Of a stretch of DNA of 64,000 bases, positions 21,208-34,703 are shown piece after piece. Within the stretch, counting starts at the first letter, position 1. Every line of letters starts with the position of its first letter. The translations under genes and the position numbers were made by a program. Origin of the DNA: Platynereis dumerilii (Eukaryota; Annelida; Polychaeta; Phyllodocida; Nereididae); contig JAPTHN010000004.1 of NCBI GenBank assembly GCA_026936325.1, positions 47,085,289-47,149,288 on the forward strand. The letters are read 5' to 3'. Under the pieces are notes generated by a model. That model worked only from the letters and a program-made list of their open reading frames with translations. It ran no database searches and was not told the origin of the DNA.

Positions 21208-21223
21208 TTTTTTTTTTTTTTTT
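21208..21223 (+). terminator. T run, potential Pol III terminator
   Basis: An uninterrupted run of 16 T follows the tRNA-like segment. Comparable T runs occur at the same place in every unit. It could equally be a retroposon-tail relic. Confidence 0.5.
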
Positions 21224-22373
21224 CCAGTCACCCAATCAAACCTACTGAAGCTCTTTAATGGATCCGCAACAAAGAAAAAAGCCTTAAGCAACCTTTTTGT
21301 GTATGTTTGCTTCACTTTTACACCAATAATCAGTGGCAAAAGTGCAAGAACAGGCATTTCACTGATATGCAGTAGTCTGGGTGCTACAACAGGCCAAAAT
21401 ATTCCTAATTCTTGTAATTTCTATGCTACGTTTGTAGCCTGCAAGCTTTATTGCATGAAGAAAGCTCATATCTAGCAGACGACATTGGTCTTATAGTATT
21501 AAGGCCGGGAGAAAATAGAAAGCTGTGCTCTGATTGGTTGACTTAATGCAGGTGAACTTTGAAATACAGGCTGCAGGCCAGCAACTACTGTTGAAACTGG
21601 TTAAAATGGAGTAGATTAGCATTACTATGGCCGTGACATGGGCTAAGATTGCACCAGCAGAAAAGCCGCAGATTTTTGGCGGGAAAAGCTGGAACACTGC
21701 ATTGTTTGGGTGCCGGTGGCAGTTTAATGCCTTTCTGGTTGCCTTGCCTGTCGAATTGCATGGTTTTATTATTCTAGGCCTCTGCATAGGCCTACGTTGC
21801 ATTTGCATGCTTAAAGATAGGAAAACATGCCTTCCGGCCAGAATCAACCCGGAGGTATCCTGGCTAAATGTCTTGATATATTACTTATCAGCACTAGTAG
21901 AGTAGCATTTCCTGCAAAAATGATGAAAATCGCATCATTTCTCATTCCACAAAGTGGCAAAAACCTCCGTTTTTGCCCTTTTTGAGAAAAATTCCCCCGT
22001 CGTGGCAAACTAGGTTAGAGGCTCGAAAGTGGCGCTGAACGATTTCCAGCATTCAGGCCATGACCCTGTATCACACATCAGTTACATTGCACCAATAATG
22101 GCCCAATAACGGTGGTGAAATTTTGTCATTGCCCTGCGGTTGCTGGCTACCAGTGTTGCGCTACCTTTACACTTACAGAAAACCAGTGATTATCCAATGG
22201 TTGTGCCTCCCCCTCCTTAAATGCTGATTTTGGCCAGTAATAAATAGGTATCTGCTGAAACTCCAGTGGTCAACTAGCTGTAGAAAGGCAAAATATTCCA
22301 AATTCAGGTAATTTCTATGCTGAATAAGTGGCGAAAGCTTAATTATAAAAATTTGAAAAGCAAGTATTATCTG

Positions 22374-22432
22374 AAACCCTAACCCCAACCCTAACCCAAC
22401 CCTAACCCTAAACCCTAAACCCTAACCCTAAC
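22374..22432 (+). repeat. Interstitial telomere-like tract (type copy)
   Basis: This is a run of CCCTAA and slightly degenerate CCCCAA, CCCAA and CCCTAAA units of about 60 bp, the C-rich strand of the TTAGGG animal telomere repeat. Copies lie at 20,359-20,416, 22,374-22,432, 24,408-24,467, 26,443-26,512, 28,476-28,534, 30,511-30,570, 32,551-32,610, 34,588-34,646, 36,621-36,680, 38,659-38,718 and 40,687-40,746. All face the same way. The CCCTAA count varies between units. Confidence 0.95.
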
Positions 22433-22489
22433 TCGGGCAATTATTTTTTTTCAATTTTATTCAAAAACAAGAAGTTAATGCATTTTGAC

Positions 22490-24523
22490 AGGCCCCATTT
22501 AAGCATGTAACTCCCGGAACTCCTTGACGTCCTGCAACTCCCGCTATGTCCCACTAACTCCTGCTAACTCCCGTTAACTCCCATAACTCCTGCTAACTCC
22601 CGCTAACTCCCTCTAACTCCTGTAACTCCCGCTAACTCCCATAACTCCTGCTAACTCCTGCTAACTTCCGTAACTCCCACTAACTCCTGCTAACTCCGTA
22701 ACTCCCATTCAACTCCTGTCAACTCCCATAACTCCCGGTAACTCCCGCTAAATCCCACAACTCCTGCTAACTCCCATAACTCCTGGTAACTCCCGCTAAC
22801 TCCCAAAACTCCCGCTAACTCCTGTCAACTCCCGTAACTCCCTGAAGTCCCAAATGGAGGCTCCGTTTGGGAGTTACATGCTTAAATGGGGCCTCTCTGG
22901 CCAAAAAAGTTTTTTTATTATTTTTTGTTAAACAGAACTAAAACAGGAAAAAAAAAAAGTTGTACTTCCAACCTAAAAAACACATATTTTCAGAACGTAA
23001 AGCCAGGTAACTTCATAAATAAGGGATGTAAAGTGCTATTCTCTCTCCCCCCCCCCCCCCCCCCCATCCCCCGCTGCTTAGCTGCCACAGTACGAAAAAT
23101 GGTTGACATTTATTCCAGCAAAGTCTGAAATTATGTGGAATCCGAGCGACATCTCAGCAACAATCCTCTGTGGTGTAGTGGTTAAGGCGTCGGGCCAGCA
23201 ATTGAGAGGTCCTGGGTTCAAAACCTTTTCAAGTTAAACTTTTTTTTTTTTTTTTCCAGTCACCCAATCAAAACCTACTGAAGCTCTTTAATGGATCCGC
23301 AACAAAGAAAAAGCCTTAAGCAACCTTTTTGTGTATGTTTGCTTCACTTTTACACCAATAATCAGTGGCAAAAGTGCAAGAACAGGCATTTCACTGATAT
23401 GCAGTAGTCTGGGTGCTACAACAGGCCAAAATATTCCTAATTCTTGTAATTTCTATGCTACGTTTGTAGCCTGCAAGCTTTATTGCATGAAGAAAGCTCA
23501 TATCTAGCAGACGACATTGGTCTTATAGTATTAAGGCCGGGAGAAAATAGAAAGCTGTGCTCTGATTGGTTGACTTAATGCAGGTGAACTTTGAAATACA
23601 GGCTGCAGGCCAGCAACTACTGTTGAAACTGGTTAAAATGGAGTAGATTAGCATTACTATGGCCGTGACATGGGCTAAGATTGCACCAGCAGAAAAGCCG
23701 CAGATTTTTGGCGGGAAAAGCTGGAACACTGCATTGTTTGGGTGCCGGTGGCAGTTTAATGCCTTTCTGGTTGCCTTGCCTGTCGAATTGCATGGTTTTA
23801 TTATTCTAGGCCTCTGCATAGGCCTACGTTGCATTTGCATGCTAAAAGATAGGAAAACATGCCTTCCGGCCAGAATCAACCCGGAGGTATCCTGGCTAAA
23901 TGTCTTGATATATTACTTATCAGCACTAGTAGAGTAGCATTTCCTGCAAAAATGATGAAAATCGCATCATTTCTCATTCCACAAAGTGGCAAAAACCTCC
24001 GTTTTTGCCCTTTTTGAGAAAAATTCCCCCCGTCGTGGCAAACTAGGTTAGAGGCTCGAAAGTGGCGCTGAACGATTTCCAGCATTCAGGCCCATGACCC
24101 TGTATCACACATCAGTTACATTGCACCAATAATGGCCCAATAACCGGTGGTGAAATTTTGTCATTGCCCTGCGGTTGCTGGCTACCAGTGTTGCGCTACC
24201 TTTACACTTACAGAAAACCAGTGATTATCCAATGGTTGTGCCTCCCCCTCCTTAAATGCTGATTTTGGCCAGTAATAAATAGGTATCTGCTGAAACTCCA
24301 GTGGTCAACTAGCTGTAGAAAGGCAAAATATTCCAAATTCAGGTAATTTCTATGCTGAATAAGTGGCGAAAGCTTAATTATAAAAATTTGAAAAGCAAGT
24401 ATTATCTGAAACCCTAACCCTAACCCTAACCCAACCCTAACCCTAAACCCTAAACCCTAACCCTAACTCGGGCAATTATTTTTTTTCAATTTTATTCAAA
24501 AACAAGAAGTTAATGCATTTTGA
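22490..24523 (+). repeat. Macrosatellite unit 2
   Basis: tRNA-like segment 23,165-23,232; telomere-like tract 24,408-24,467. It carries the 'CCAGTCACCC' variant after the T run and ATGCTAAAAG near 23,840. Confidence 0.95.
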
Positions 24524-26559
24524 CAGGCCCCATTTAAGCATGTAACTCCCGGAACTCCTTGACGTCCTGCAACTCCCGCTATGTCCCACTAACTCCTGCT
24601 AACTCCCGTTAACTCCCATAACTCCTGCTAACTCCCGCTAACTCCCTCTAACTCCTGTAACTCCCGCTAACTCCCATAACTCCTGCTAACTCCTGCTAAC
24701 TTCCGTAACTCCCACTAACTCCTGCTAACTCCCGTAACTCCCATTCAACTCCTGTCAACTCCCATAACTCCCGGTAACTCCCGCTAAATCCCACAACTCC
24801 TGCTAACTCCCATAACTCCTGGTAACTCCCGCTAACTCCCAAAACTCCCGCTAACTCCTGTCAACTCCCGTAACTCCCTGAAGTCCCAAATGGAGGCTCC
24901 GTTTGGGAGTTACATGCTTAAATGGGGCCTCTCTGGCCAAAAAAGTTTTTTTATTATTTTTTGTTAAACAGAACTAAAACAGGAAAAAAAAAAGTTGTAC
25001 TTCCAACCTAAAAAACACATATTTTCAGAACGTAAAGCCAGGTAACTTCATAAATAAGGGATGTAAAGTGCTATTCTCTCTCCCGCCCCCCCCCCCCCCA
25101 TCCCCCGCTGCTTAGCTGCCACAGTACGAAAAATGGTTGACATTTATTCCAGCAAAGTCTGAAATTATGTGGAATCCGAGCGACATCTCAGCAACAATCC
25201 TCTGTGGTGTAGTGGTTAAGGCGTCGGGCCAGCAATTGAGAGGTCCTGGGTTCAAAACCTTTTCAAGTTAAACTTTTTTTTTTTTTTTTTCAGTCACCCA
25301 ATCAAAACCTACTGAAGCTCTTTAATGGATCCGCAACAAAGAAAAAAGCCTTAAGCAACCTTTTTGTGTATGTTTGCTTCACTTTTACACCAATAATCAG
25401 TGGCAAAAGTGCAAGAACAGGCATTTCACTGATATGCAGTAGTCTGGGTGCTACAACAGGCCAAAATATTCCTAATTCTTGTAATTTCTATGCTACGTTT
25501 GTAGCCTGCAAGCTTTATTGCATGAAGAAAGCTCATATCTAGCAGACGACATTGGTCTTATAGTATTAAGGCCGGGAGAAAATAGAAAGCTGTGCTCTGA
25601 TTGGTTGACTTAATGCAGGTGAACTTTGAAATACAGGCTGCAGGCCAGCAACTACTGTTGAAACTGGTTAAAATGGAGTAGATTAGCATTACTATGGCCG
25701 TGACATGGGCTAAGATTGCACCAGCAGAAAAGCCGCAGATTTTTGGCGGGAAAAGCTGGAACACTGCATTGTTTGGGTGCCGGTGGCAGTTTAATGCCTT
25801 TCTGGTTGCCTTGCCTGTCGAATTGCATGGTTTTATTATTCTAGGCCTCTGCATAGGCCTACGTTGCATTTGCATGCTAAAAGATAGGAAAACATGCCTT
25901 CCGGCCAGAATCAACCGGAGGTATCCTGGCTAAATGTCTTGATATATTACTTATCAGCACTAGTAGAGTAGCATTTCCTGCAAAAATGATGAAAATCGCA
26001 TCATTTCTCATTCCACAAAGTGGCAAAAACCTCCGTTTTTGCCCTTTTTGAGAAAAATTCCCCCCGTCGTGGCAAACTAGGTTAGAGGCTCGAAAGTGGC
26101 GCTGAACGATTTCCAGCATTCAGGCCCATGACCCTGTATCACACATCAGTTACATTGCACCAATAATGGCCCAATAACCGGTGGTGAAATTTTGTCATTG
26201 CCCTGCGGTTGCTGGCTACCAGTGTTGCGCTACCTTTACACTTACAGAAAACCAGTGATTATCCAATGGTTGTGCCTCCCCCTCCTTAAATGCTGATTTT
26301 GGCCAGTAATAAATAGGTATCTGCTGAAACTCCAGTGGTCAACTAGCTGTAGAAAGGCAAAATATTCCAAATTCAGGTAATTTCTATGCTGAATAAGTGG
26401 CGAAAGCTTAATTATAAAAATTTGAAAAGCAAGTATTATCTGAAACCCTAACCCTAACCCTAACCCTAACCCTAACCCTAAACCCTAAACCCTAACCCTA
26501 ACTCGGGCAATTATTTTTTTTCAATTTTATTCAAAAACAAGAAGTTAATGCATTTTGAC
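24524..26559 (+). repeat. Macrosatellite unit 3
   Basis: tRNA-like segment 25,199-25,266; the longest telomere-like tract, 26,443-26,512, has five consecutive CCCTAA repeats. A one-base loss near 25,915 ends the frame that is open in the other units. Confidence 0.95.
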
Positions 26560-28591
26560 AGGCCCCATTTAAGCATGTAACTCCCGGAACTCCTTGACGT
26601 CCTGCAACTCCCGCTATGTCCCACTAACTCCTGCTAACTCCCGTTAACTCCCATAACTCCTGCTAACTCCCGCTAACTCCCTCTAACTCCTGTAACTCCC
26701 GCTAACTCCCATAACTCCTGCTAACTCCTGCTAACTTCCGTAACTCCCACTAACTCCTGCTAACTCCCGTAACTCCCATTCAACTCCTGTCAACTCCCGG
26801 TAACTCCCGCTAAATCCCACAACTCCTGCTAACTCCCATAACTCCTGGTAACTCCCGCTAACTCCCAAAACTCCCGCTAACTCCTGTCAACTCCCGTAAC
26901 TCCCTGAAGTCCCAAATGGAGGCTCCGTTTGGGAGTTACATGCTTAAATGGGGCCTCTCTGGCCAAAAAAGTTTTTTTATTATTTTTTGTTAAACAGAAC
27001 TAAAACAGGAAAAAAAAAAAGTTGTACTTCCAACCTAAAAAACACATATTTTCAGAACGTAAAGCCAGGTAACTTCATAAATAAGGGATGTAAAGTGCTA
27101 TTCTCTCTCCCGCCCCCCCCCCCCCCCCCCCATCCCCCGCTGCTTAGCTGCCACAGTACGAAAAATGGTTGACATTTATTCCAGCAAAGTCTGAAATTAT
27201 GTGGAATCCGAGCGACATCTCAGCAACAATCCTCTGTGGTGTAGTGGTTAAGGCGTCGGGCCAGCAATTGAGAGGTCCTGGGTTCAAAACCTTTTCAAGT
27301 TAAACTTTTTTTTTTTTTTTTCCAGTCACCCAATCAAAACCTACTGAAGCTCTTTAATGGATCCGCAACAAAGAAAAAAGCCTTAAGCAACCTTTTTGTG
27401 TATGTTTGCTTCACTTTTACACCAATAATCAGTGGCAAAAGTGCAAGAACAGGCATTTCACTGATATGCAGTAGTCTGGGTGCTACAACAGGCCAAAATA
27501 TTCCTAATTCTTGTAATTTCTATGCTACGTTTGTAGCCTGCAAGCTTTATTGCATGAAGAAAGCTCATATCTAGCAGACGACATTGGTCTTATAGTATTA
27601 AGGCCGGGAGAAAATAGAAAGCTGTGCTCTGATTGGTTGACTTAATGCAGGTGAACTTTGAAATACAGGCTGCAGGCCAGCAACTACTGTTGAAACTGGT
27701 TAAAATGGAGTAGATTAGCATTACTATGGCCGTGACATGGGCTAAGATTGCACCAGCAGAAAAGCCGCAGATTTTTGGCGGGAAAAGCTGGAACACTGCA
27801 TTGTTTGGGTGCCGGTGGCAGTTTAATGCCTTTCTGGTTGCCTTGCCTGTCGAATTGCATGGTTTTATTATTCTAGGCCTCTGCATAGGCCTACGTTGCA
27901 TTTGCATGCTAAAAGATAGGAAAACATGCCTTCCGGCCAGAATCAACCCGGAGGTATCCTGGCTAAATGTCTTGATATATTACTTATCAGCACTAGTAGA
28001 GTAGCATTTCCTGCAAAAATGATGAAAATCGCATCATTTCTCATTCCACAAAGTGGCAAAAACCTCCGTTTTTGCCCTTTTTGAGAAAAATTCCCCCCGT
28101 CGTGGCAAACTAGGTTAGAGGCTCGAAAGTGGCGCTGAACGATTTCCAGCATTCAGGCCCATGACCCTGTATCACACATCAGTTACATTGCACCAATAAT
28201 GGCCCAATAACCGGTGGTGAAATTTTGTCATTGCCCTGCGGTTGCTGGCTACCAGTGTTGCGCTACCTTTACACTTACAGAAAACCAGTGATTATCCAAT
28301 GGTTGTGCCTCCCCCTCCTTAAATGCTGATTTTGGCCAGTAATAAATAGGTATCTGCTGAAACTCCAGTGGTCAACTAGCTGTAGAAAGGCAAAATATTC
28401 CAAATTCAGGTAATTTCTATGCTGAATAAGTGGCGAAAGCTTAATTATAAAAATTTGAAAAGCAAGTATTATCTGAAACCCTAACCCCAACCCTAACCCA
28501 ACCCTAACCCTAAACCCTAAACCCTAACCCTAACTCGGGCAATTATTTTTTTTCAATTTTATTCAAAAACAAGAAGTTAATGCATTTTGAC
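26560..28591 (+). repeat. Macrosatellite unit 4
   Basis: tRNA-like segment 27,231-27,298; telomere-like tract 28,476-28,534. It has a long C run near 27,113-27,131 and the short minisatellite form lacking one CATAACTCC block. Confidence 0.95.
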
Positions 28592-30627
28592 AGGCCCCAT
28601 TTAAGCATGTAACTCCCGGAACTCCTTGACGTCCTGCAACTCCCGCTATGTCCCACTAACTCCTGCTAACTCCCGTTAACTCCCATAACTCCTGCTAACT
28701 CCCGCTAACTCCCTCTAACTCCTGTAACTCCCGCTAACTCCCATAACTCCTGCTAACTCCTGCTAACTTCCGTAACTCCCACTAACTCCTGCTAACTCCC
28801 GTAACTCCCATTCAACTCCTGTCAACTCCCATAACTCCCGGTAACTCCCGCTAAATCCCACAACTCCTGCTAACTCCCATAACTCCTGGTAACTCCCGCT
28901 AACTCCCAAAACTCCCGCTAACTCCTGTCAACTCCCGTAACTCCCTGAAGTCCCAAATGGAGGCTCCGTTTGGGAGTTACATGCTTAAATGGGGCCTCTC
29001 TGGCCAAAAAAGTTTTTTTATTATTTTTTGTTAAACAGAACTAAAACAGGAAAAAAAAAAAGTTGTACTTCCAACCTAAAAAACACATATTTTCAGAACG
29101 TAAAGCCAGGTAACTTCATAAATAAGGGATGTAAAGTGCTATTCTCTCTCCCGCCCCCCCCCCCCCCCCATCCCCGCTGCTTAGCTGCCACAGTACGAAA
29201 AATGGTTGACATTTATTCCAGCAAAGTCTGAAATTATGTGGAATCCGAGCGACATCTCAGCAACAATCCTCTGTGGTGTAGTGGTTAAGGCGTCGGGCCA
29301 GCAATTGAGAGGTCCTGGGTTCAAAACCTTTTCAAGTTAAACTTTTTTTTTTTTTTTCCAGTCACCCAATCAAAACCTACTGAAGCTCTTTAATGGATCC
29401 GCAACAAAGAAAAAAGCCTTAAGCAACCTTTTTGTGTATGTTTGCTTCACTTTTACACCAATAATCAGTGGCAAAAGTGCAAGAACAGGCATTTCACTGA
29501 TATGCAGTAGTCTGGGTGCTACAACAGGCCAAAATATTCCTAATTCTTGTAATTTCTATGCTACGTTTGTAGCCTGCAAGCTTTATTGCATGAAGAAAGC
29601 TCATATCTAGCAGACGACATTGGTCTTATAGTATTAAGGCCGGGAGAAAATAGAAAGCTGTGCTCTGATTGGTTGACTTAATGCAGGTGAACTTTGAAAT
29701 ACAGGCTGCAGGCCAGCAACTACTGTTGAAACTGGTTAAAATGGAGTAGATTAGCATTACTATGGCCGTGACATGGGCTAAGATTGCACCAGCAGAAAAG
29801 CCGCAGATTTTTGGCGGGAAAAGCTGGAACACTGCATTGTTTGGGTGCCGGTGGCAGTTTAATGCCTTTCTGGTTGCCTTGCCTGTCGAATTGCATGGTT
29901 TTATTATTCTAGGCCTCTGCATAGGCCTACGTTGCATTTGCATGCTAAAAGATAGGAAAACATGCCTTCCGGCCAGAATCAACCCGGAGGTATCCTGGCT
30001 AAATGTCTTGATATATTACTTATCAGCACTAGTAGAGTAGCATTTCCTGCAAAAATGATGAAAATCGCATCATTTCTCATTCCACAAAGTGGCAAAAACC
30101 TCCGTTTTTGCCCTTTTTGAGAAAAATTCCCCCCGTCGTGGCAAACTAGGTTAGAGGCTCGAAAGTGGCGCTGAACGATTTCCAGCATTCAGGCCCATGA
30201 CCCTGTATCACACATCAGTTACATTGCACCAATAATGGCCCAATAACCGGTGGTGAAATTTTGTCATTGCCCTGCGGTTGCTGGCTACCAGTGTTGCGCT
30301 ACCTTTACACTTACAGAAAACCAGTGATTATCCAATGGTTGTGCCTCCCCCTCCTTAAATGCTGATTTTGGCCAGTAATAAATAGGTATCTGCTGAAACT
30401 CCAGTGGTCAACTAGCTGTAGAAAGGCAAAATATTCCAAATTCAGGTAATTTCTATGCTGAATAAGTGGCGAAAGCTTAATTATAAAATTTGAAAAGCAA
30501 GTATTATCTGAAACCCTAACCCCGACCCTAACCCCAACCCTAACCCTAAACCCTAAACCCTAACCCTAACTCGGGCAATTATTTTTTTTCAATTTTATTC
30601 AAAAACAAGAAGTTAATGCATTTTGAC
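28592..30627 (+). repeat. Macrosatellite unit 5 (hybrid)
   Basis: tRNA-like segment 29,268-29,335; telomere-like tract 30,511-30,570. Its first part matches units 2-4, but its telomere-like tract has the CCCGACCC variant shared with units 8-10, suggesting a crossover inside the unit. Confidence 0.95.
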
Positions 30628-32667
30628 AGGCCCCATTTAAGCATGTAACTCCCGGAACTCCTTGACGTCCTGCAACTCCCGCTATGTCCCACTAACTCCT
30701 GCTAACTCCCGTTAACTCCCATAACTCCTGCTAACTCCCGCTAACTCCCTCTAACTCCTGTAACTCCCGCTAACTCCCATAACTCCTGCTAACTCCTGCT
30801 AACTTCCGTAACTCCCACTAACTCCTGCTAACTCCCGTAACTCCCATTCAACTCCTGTCAACTCCCATAACTCCCGGTAACTCCCGCTAAATCCCACAAC
30901 TCCTGCTAACTCCCATAACTCCTGGTAACTCCCGCTAACTCCCAAAACTCCCGCTAACTCCTGTCAACTCCCGTAACTCCCTGAAGTCCCAAATGGAGGC
31001 TCCGTTTGGGAGTTACATGCTTAAATGGGGCCTCTCTGGCCAAAAAAGTTTTTTTATTATTTTTTGTTAAACAGAACTAAAACAGGAAAAAAAAAAAGTT
31101 GTACTTCCAACCTAAAAAACACATATTTTCAGAACGTAAAGCCAGGTAACTTCATAAATAAGGGATGTAAAGTGCTATTCTCTCTCCCGCCCCCCCCCCC
31201 CCCCCCCATCCCCCGCTGCTTAGCTGCCACAGTACGAAAAATGGTTGACATTTATTCCAGCAAAGTCTGAAATTATGTGGAATCCGAGCGACATCTCAGC
31301 AACAATCCTCTGTGGTGTAGTGGTTAAGGCGTCGGGCCAGCAATTGAGAGGTCCTGGGTTCAAAACCTTTTCAAGTTAAACTTTTTTTTTTTTTTTCCTG
31401 TCACCCAATCAAAACCTACTGAAGCTCTTTAATGGATCCGCAACAAAGAAAAAAGCCTTAAGCAACCTTTTTGTGTATGTTTGCTTCACTTTTACACCAA
31501 TAATCAGTGGCAAAAGTGCAAGAACAGGCATTTCACTGATATGCAGTAGTCTGGGTGCTACAACAGGCCAAAATATTCCTAATTCTTGTAATTTCTATGC
31601 TACGTTTGTAGCCTGCAAGCTTTATTGCATGAAGAAAGCTCATATCTAGCAGACGACATTGGTCTTATAGTATTAAGGCCGGGAGAAAATAGAAAGCTGT
31701 GCTCTGATTGGTTGACTTAATGCAGGTGAACTTTGAAATACAGGCTGCAGGCCAGCAACTACTGTTGAAACTGGTTAAAATGGAGTAGATTAGCATTACT
31801 ATGGCCGTGACATGGGCTAAGATTGCACCAGCAGAAAAGCCGCAGATTTTTGGCGGGAAAAGCTGGAACACTGCATTGTTTGGGTGCCGGTGGCAGTTTA
31901 ATGCCTTTCTGGTTGCCTTGCCTGTCGAATTGCATGGTTTTATTATTCTAGGCCTCTGCATAGGCCTACGTTGCATTTGCATGCTTAAAGATAGGAAAAC
32001 ATGCCTTCCGGCCAGAATCAACCCGGAGGTATCCTGGCTAAATGTCTTGATATATTACTTATCAGCACTAGTAGAGTAGCATTTCCTGCAAAAATGATGA
32101 AAATCGCATCATTTCTCATTCCACAAAGTGGCAAAAACCTCCGTTTTTGCCCTTTTTGAGAAAAATTCCCCCCGTCGTGGCAAACTAGGTTAGAGGCTCG
32201 AAAGTGGCGCTGAACGATTTCCAGCATTCAGGCCCATGACCCTGTATCACACATCAGTTACATTGCACCAATAATGGCCCAATAACCGGTGGTGAAATTT
32301 TGTCATTGCCCTGCGGTTGCTGGCTACCAGTGTTGCGCTACCTTTACACTTACAGAAAACCAGTGATTATCCAATGGTTGTGCCTCCCCCTCCTTAAATG
32401 CTGATTTTGGCCAGTAATAAATAGGTATCTGCTGAAACTCCAGTGGTCAACTAGCTGTAGAAAGGCAAAATATTCCAAATTCAGGTAATTTCTATGCTGA
32501 ATAAGTGGCGAAAGCTTAATTATAAAAATTTGAAAAGCAAGTATTATCTGAAACCCTAACCCTAACCCTAACCCCAACCCTAACCCTAAACCCTAAACCC
32601 TAACCCTAACTCGGGCAATTATTTTTTTTCAATTTTATTCAAAAACAAGAAGTTAATGCATTTTGAC
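30628..32667 (+). repeat. Macrosatellite unit 6 (hybrid)
   Basis: tRNA-like segment 31,307-31,374; telomere-like tract 32,551-32,610. It shares CCTGTCACCC after the T run and ATGCTTAAAG with units 8-10 but lacks their CCCGACCC telomeric variant. Confidence 0.95.
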
Positions 32668-34703
32668 AGGCCCCATTTAAGCATGTAACTCCCGGAACTC
32701 CTTGACGTCCTGCAACTCCCGCTATGTCCCACTAACTCCTGCTAACTCCCGTTAACTCCCATAACTCCTGCTAACTCCCGCTAACTCCCTCTAACTCCTG
32801 TAACTCCCGCTAACTCCCATAACTCCTGCTAACTCCTGCTAACTTCCGTAACTCCCACTAACTCCTGCTAACTCCCGTAACTCCCATTCAACTCCTGTCA
32901 ACTCCCATAACTCCCGGTAACTCCCGCTAAATCCCACAACTCCTGCTAACTCCCATAACTCCTGGTAACTCCCGCTAACTCCCAAAACTCCCGCTAACTC
33001 CTGTCAACTCCCGTAACTCCCTGAAGTCCCAAATGGAGGCTCCGTTTGGGAGTTACATGCTTAAATGGGGCCTCTCTGGCCAAAAAAGTTTTTTTATTAT
33101 TTTTTGTTAAACAGAACTAAAACAGGAAAAAAAAAAAGTTGTACTTCCAACCTAAAAAACACATATTTTCAGAACGTAAAGCCAGGTAACTTCATAAATA
33201 AGGGATGTAAAGTGCTATTCTCTCTCCCGCCCCCCCCCCCCCCCATCCCCCGCTGCTTAGCTGCCACAGTACGAAAAATGGTTGACATTTATTCCAGCAA
33301 AGTCTGAAATTATGTGGAATCCGAGCGACATCTCAGCAACAATCCTCTGTGGTGTAGTGGTTAAGGCGTCGGGCCAGCAATTGAGAGGTCCTGGGTTCAA
33401 AACCTTTTCAAGTTAAACTTTTTTTTTTTTTTTCCAGTCACCCAATCAAAACCTACTGAAGCTCTTTAATGGATCCGCAACAAAGAAAAAAGCCTTAAGC
33501 AACCTTTTTGTGTATGTTTGCTTCACTTTTACACCAATAATCAGTGGCAAAAGTGCAAGAACAGGCATTTCACTGATATGCAGTAGTCTGGGTGCTACAA
33601 CAGGCCAAAATATTCCTAATTCTTGTAATTTCTATGCTACGTTTGTAGCCTGCAAGCTTTATTGCATGAAGAAAGCTCATATCTAGCAGACGACATTGGT
33701 CTTATAGTATTAAGGCCGGGAGAAAATAGAAAGCTGTGCTCTGATTGGTTGACTTAATGCAGGTGAACTTTGAAATACAGGCTGCAGGCCAGCAACTACT
33801 GTTGAAACTGGTTAAAATGGAGTAGATTAGCATTACTATGGCCGTGACATGGGCTAAGATTGCACCAGCAGAAAAGCCGCAGATTTTTGGCGGGAAAAGC
33901 TGGAACACTGCATTGTTTGGGTGCCGGTGGCAGTTTAATGCCTTTCTGGTTGCCTTGCCTGTCGAATTGCATGGTTTTATTATTCTAGGCCTCTGCATAG
34001 GCCTACGTTGCATTTGCATGCTAAAAGATAGGAAAACATGCCTTCCGGCCAGAATCAACCCGGAGGTATCCTGGCTAAATGTCTTGATATATTACTTATC
34101 AGCACTAGTAGAGTAGCATTTCCTGCAAAAATGATGAAAATCGCATCATTTCTCATTCCACAAAGTGGCAAAAACCTCCGTTTTTGCCCTTTTTGAGAAA
34201 AATTCCCCCCGTCGTGGCAAACTAGGTTAGAGGCTCGAAAGTGGCGCTGAACGATTTCCAGCATTCAGGCCCATGACCCTGTATCACACATCAGTTACAT
34301 TGCACCAATAATGGCCCAATAACCGGTGGTGAAATTTTGTCATTGCCCTGCGGTTGCTGGCTACCAGTGTTGCGCTACCTTTACACTTACAGAAAACCAG
34401 TGATTATCCAATGGTTGTGCCTCCCCCTCCTTAAATGCTGATTTTGGCCAGTAATAAATAGGTATCTGCTGAAACTCCAGTGGTCAACTAGCTGTAGAAA
34501 GGCAAAATATTCCAAATTCAGGTAATTTCTATGCTGAATAAGTGGCGAAAGCTTAATTATAAAAATTTGAAAAGCAAGTATTATCTGAAACCCTAACCCT
34601 AACCCTAACCCAACCCTAACCCTAAACCCTAAACCCTAACCCTAACTCGGGCAATTATTTTTTTTCAATTTTATTCAAAAACAAGAAGTTAATGCATTTT
34701 GAC
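32668..34703 (+). repeat. Macrosatellite unit 7
   Basis: tRNA-like segment 33,344-33,411; telomere-like tract 34,588-34,646. It has the variant set of units 2-4 although it sits between units 6 and 8 of the other type. Confidence 0.95.

Larger units (their letters stand above)
20474..22489 (+). repeat. Macrosatellite unit 1
   Basis: Minisatellite with inverted ends at 20,474-20,867, C run near 21,019, tRNA-like segment 21,133-21,200, T run 21,208-21,223, telomere-like tract 22,374-22,432. It is shorter than the others because several single bases are missing in the minisatellite and it carries the short form TCAACTCCCGGTAAC. Confidence 0.95.

Noticed and set aside
21491-21905. Conserved overlapping frames of 118 aa (minus) and 92 aa (plus) in each macrosatellite unit
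   Set aside because: They are conserved because the units are nearly identical DNA. Unit 3 loses the plus frame by a one-base deletion and the left partial unit disrupts it too. The one recurring variant, CTA/CTT, is silent on one strand only, too little to claim selection. No family resemblance.
22886-23128. Frames of 64-81 aa starting in the minisatellite end and running into a Pro stretch
   Set aside because: The Pro run comes from the C homopolymer, and the frame length changes with its length between units.
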